A stretch of 6,658 nucleotides of DNA from Clostridiaceae bacterium UBA5444 (lineage in GTDB: Bacteria > Bacillota > Clostridia > Clostridiales > Oxobacteraceae). The position numbers and the translations under genes were made by a program. The stretch lies in the NCBI GenBank assembly GCA_002426575.1, contig DIRE01000018.1:2471-9128 (forward strand), read 5' to 3'. The notes beneath the pieces were generated by a model. It did not search any database. It had not been told where the DNA came from and saw only the letters and a program-made list of their open reading frames with translations. This document shows positions 4,840-6,658 of the stretch, one piece after another; within the stretch, counting starts at the first letter, position 1; every line of letters starts with the position of its first letter.

Positions 4840-5943
4840 ATGGAAAAAAACACTACTCTTACATTTGATAAAATAGCAATATATACAGTTTTTTATATAA
4901 TTTTATTTTTTTCTTTATATGCGGCCATGCCTTATATTCTGCCTTTTGTGCTAGGTGCTATTGTTGCTCTTATATGTGAGCCTTTAATAAACCTTTTGGT
5001 ACAGAAGTTTAAGTTTAATAGAAAAGCTACAAGTATTATTGCCGTGCTTATTGTATTTGGGATATTTTCTACTTTAATTGGTATTCTTATAGCCAATATA
5101 GTTAATGAGCTTATTACATTGTCCTCTATGCTGCCTATTGCCATAGAATGGTTTAAAACAGAAGGTCCTAAATTTATAGATAATTTATCTTCTTATTTAG
5201 CAAGGCTTGATCCTGCTATTGCAGACAGTATAAAAAAGTCTGCTGATAAGTTCTTTTCAGGCTCCTTTTCTACTGTTATGACGGGAATTAATTATTTAAT
5301 AAACTGGCTAATGAAAATACCTGGAGTTTTTATGGTATATCTTTTTTCATTGCTTACAGCCATTTACGTTTCAATTGACTTTCAGTCTATTAAAAAAAGA
5401 GTTTCTTCTTTTTTATCAAGAAACAAAGGTAATAATGTAAAAAAGGTAATAGTTGAAGGTAATAGGATGATTGGTAAATATATATTGGCTTATCTTTTGT
5501 TAATCTCTATAACCTTTGTAGAGGCTTATATTGGGACTTCAATATTAAATATTAAATATGCTGTTATATTAAGCATTATAACCGCTATATGTGATATTCT
5601 ACCCATTTTAGGGCCTGGAACAGTATTAAACTCTCTTGCAGTAATCTTTATGATTCGCGGAGATTATGTAAGAGGTATTGGATTATTTGTTTTATATATA
5701 ATTATAACAGTTGTAAGGCAAGTTCTGGAGCCAAAGGTTGTATCCTCATCCCTTGGAGTCCATCCACTAGCAATAATTATGGCCTTATTTATTGGGCTTA
5801 AAGCCCATGGATTTGCTGGTATGATATTTACTATATTTTATGTAGTTTTTTACAATGTATTAAAAAGGGTTGGTTATTTTAATATTGATACTGAACCCCC
5901 AGAAAATAAAAAGACTATAGAAGAAGGCAATTTACAAAATTAA
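4840..5943 (+). CDS. ytvI: Sporulation integral membrane protein YtvI (AI-2E transporter family)
   Basis: This is a 367-residue polytopic membrane protein of the AI-2E/PerM-like family. Hydrophobic segments lie at about 11-55 (two), 64-90, 152-178, 213-235, 238-270, 275-292 and 306-340. Features close to YtvI are CDILPILGPGT (251-261), VVRQVLEPKVVSSSLGVHP (291-309) and ALFIGLKAHGFAGMI. B. subtilis YtvI has a similar length. The family is conserved in spore formers; its substrate is unknown. An ATG at 4813 is in frame, but it falls at the predicted transcription start and has no ribosome site. AAGGAGG (4828-4834) points to the ATG at 4840, five bases away; the ATG at 4837 is too close. The C-terminal tail (344-367) is hydrophilic and its last codons form part of a terminator. 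Confidence 0.82.
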   Translation: MEKNTTLTFDKIAIYTVFYIILFFSLYAAMPYILPFVLGAIVALICEPLINLLVQKFKFNRKATSIIAVLIVFGIFSTLIGILIANIVNELITLSSMLPIAIEWFKTEGPKFIDNLSSYLARLDPAIADSIKKSADKFFSGSFSTVMTGINYLINWLMKIPGVFMVYLFSLLTAIYVSIDFQSIKKRVSSFLSRNKGNNVKKVIVEGNRMIGKYILAYLLLISITFVEAYIGTSILNIKYAVILSIITAICDILPILGPGTVLNSLAVIFMIRGDYVRGIGLFVLYIIITVVRQVLEPKVVSSSLGVHPLAIIMALFIGLKAHGFAGMIFTIFYVVFYNVLKRVGYFNIDTEPPENKKTIEEGNLQN

Positions 5944-5956
5944 TTGCCTTCTTTTA
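5921..5956 (+). terminator. Rho-independent terminator overlapping the ytvI stop codon
   Basis: AAGAAGGCAATT (5921-5932) pairs perfectly with AATTGCCTTCTT (5942-5953) around a 9-base loop, followed by further T. The stop codon TAA (5941-5943) is inside the structure, so the final codons of ytvI encode the left arm. It separates ytvI from yyaC transcriptionally. Confidence 0.85.
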
Positions 5957-5957
5957 T

Positions 5958-5987
5958 GTATACAATTCTCCATATAAGGAAATATTA
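5958..5987 (+). promoter_or_regulatory. Sigma-F-like promoter for yyaC
   Basis: GTATA (5958-5962) fits the sigma-F -35 pattern GywTA. GGAAATATTA (5978-5987) fits GGnrAnAnTw at every constrained position. The 15-base spacing is the classical one. Transcription would start near 5993, about 44 bases before the yyaC ATG. The site begins just after the ytvI terminator. It matches expectation, since yyaC is a forespore gene in B. subtilis. Confidence 0.5.
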
Positions 5988-6036
5988 TAAGCTATATGAT
6001 TGTATAGCAAATTTTTTTATGGGGGATGTATAATAT

Positions 6037-6651
6037 ATGTTTTCTTATAAAAGTAAATCTATAATCAATTCTAATGATTCTAATGCTTCTTTAAAATTTA
6101 GCGAACATCTTATATATCATGTTTTTTCCTCTATGGATGAATCCTTTAAAACCGTTGTTTTCCTTTGTATTGGGACTGATAGATCCACTGGGGATAGCTT
6201 AGGCCCTTTAATTGGACACAAATTACTTAATATATGTTCAGATAGAATTGTAGTTCTAGGCACTTTAGAGAATCCTGTTCATGCTAAGAATTTATCTTCT
6301 AAGATTGAAGCTATAAATAAACAATACCTGAATCCTTTTATTATTGCTATTGATGCCTGCCTTGGCAAGGAAGAAAGTGTTGGTTCTATAAACATATCTA
6401 AAGGGCCTATATATCCTGGCGCAGGTGTTAACAAAAACCTTATCCCTGTTGGGGATATTAACATAAAGGGTATCGTAAATGTAAGCGGTTATATGGAATA
6501 TCTAGTACTTCAAAATACAAGGCTTAATACTGTAATTAAAATGGCGGACACCATATCAGAAGGAATTGCTCTTTCCTCACTTGAAATAGAGAAGCTACTA
6601 TTGCTGGAACTCCCAACGCCTAAAGACATGGGGCTCTTAGGTACTAAATAA
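6037..6651 (+). CDS. yyaC: Sporulation protein YyaC (GPR-like fold)
   Basis: This is a 204-residue protein of the YyaC family, a protein conserved in endospore formers and related to the germination-protease/hydrogenase-maturation-protease fold. Its substrate is unknown. The signature is VVFLCIGTDRSTGDSLGPLIG (40-60, in two parts), then LGTLENPVHAKNL (74-86), FIIAIDACLGK (101-111) with Asp106, GPIYPGAGVNKNL (123-135), PVGDINIKGIVNVSGYMEYL and VLQNTRL (157-163). Asp48 and Asp53 in the first motif and Asp106 are candidate active-site acids. There is no signal peptide; the first 35 residues are polar and variable. The ATG is preceded by GGGGGAT at about 10 bases. In B. subtilis yyaC also lies near oriC, close to rpsF. 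Confidence 0.92.
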   Translation: MFSYKSKSIINSNDSNASLKFSEHLIYHVFSSMDESFKTVVFLCIGTDRSTGDSLGPLIGHKLLNICSDRIVVLGTLENPVHAKNLSSKIEAINKQYLNPFIIAIDACLGKEESVGSINISKGPIYPGAGVNKNLIPVGDINIKGIVNVSGYMEYLVLQNTRLNTVIKMADTISEGIALSSLEIEKLLLLELPTPKDMGLLGTK

Positions 6652-6658
6652 CTTTCAA

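Overview
The window reads as part of the chromosome of a low-GC, endospore-forming Clostridia-type Firmicute. The reasons are AT-rich DNA, strong AGGAGG-type ribosome binding sites, three sporulation-linked genes (a SPOCS/DUF3794 protein, ytvI and yyaC) and the cluster mscS-DUF951-rpsF-ssb-rpsR. In Bacillus subtilis the yyaC, yyzM (DUF951) and rpsF-ssbA-rpsR genes lie close to oriC, so this is probably an origin-proximal segment. I cannot name the species.

Layout. (1) 1-47 is the end of a repeat that continues outside the window. (2) 62-3119 is a minus-strand block transcribed leftward: yedF, a DUF3343 Se/S-carrier-like gene, mscS, DUF951, then rpsF, ssb and rpsR. The last three appear to have their own promoter (1122-1150) and a leader RNA matching the S6:S18 autoregulatory motif (1071-1108). 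(3) 3120-3287 is a divergent intergenic region. (4) 3288-3866 encodes a cysteine-rich SPOCS protein on the plus strand, followed by a strong terminator. (5) 3961-4133 is a 173-bp imperfect palindrome. Its left 47 bp recur, inverted and without a mismatch, at 1-47. (6) 4134-4742 is a minus-strand cvpA-like membrane protein gene. (7) 4840-5943 is ytvI and 6037-6651 is yyaC, both plus strand and separated by a terminator.

How the genes work together. rpsF-ssb-rpsR is the standard ribosomal protein/single-strand-binding operon. The leader would let the S6:S18 complex, encoded by its first and third genes, repress it. yedF and DUF3343 are a pair tied by family knowledge to selenium or sulfur handling. 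The sporulation genes each have an upstream match to a compartment-specific sigma factor: sigma-K-like for the SPOCS gene, sigma-E-like for ytvI and sigma-F-like for yyaC. The ytvI promoter lies on the same bases as an opposing vegetative promoter for cvpA.

No large undescribed multi-gene system is visible; all protein genes fall in recognisable families. The most novel items are the palindromic repeat family, the operator-like palindrome in the rpsF promoter spacer, and the superimposed cvpA/ytvI promoters.
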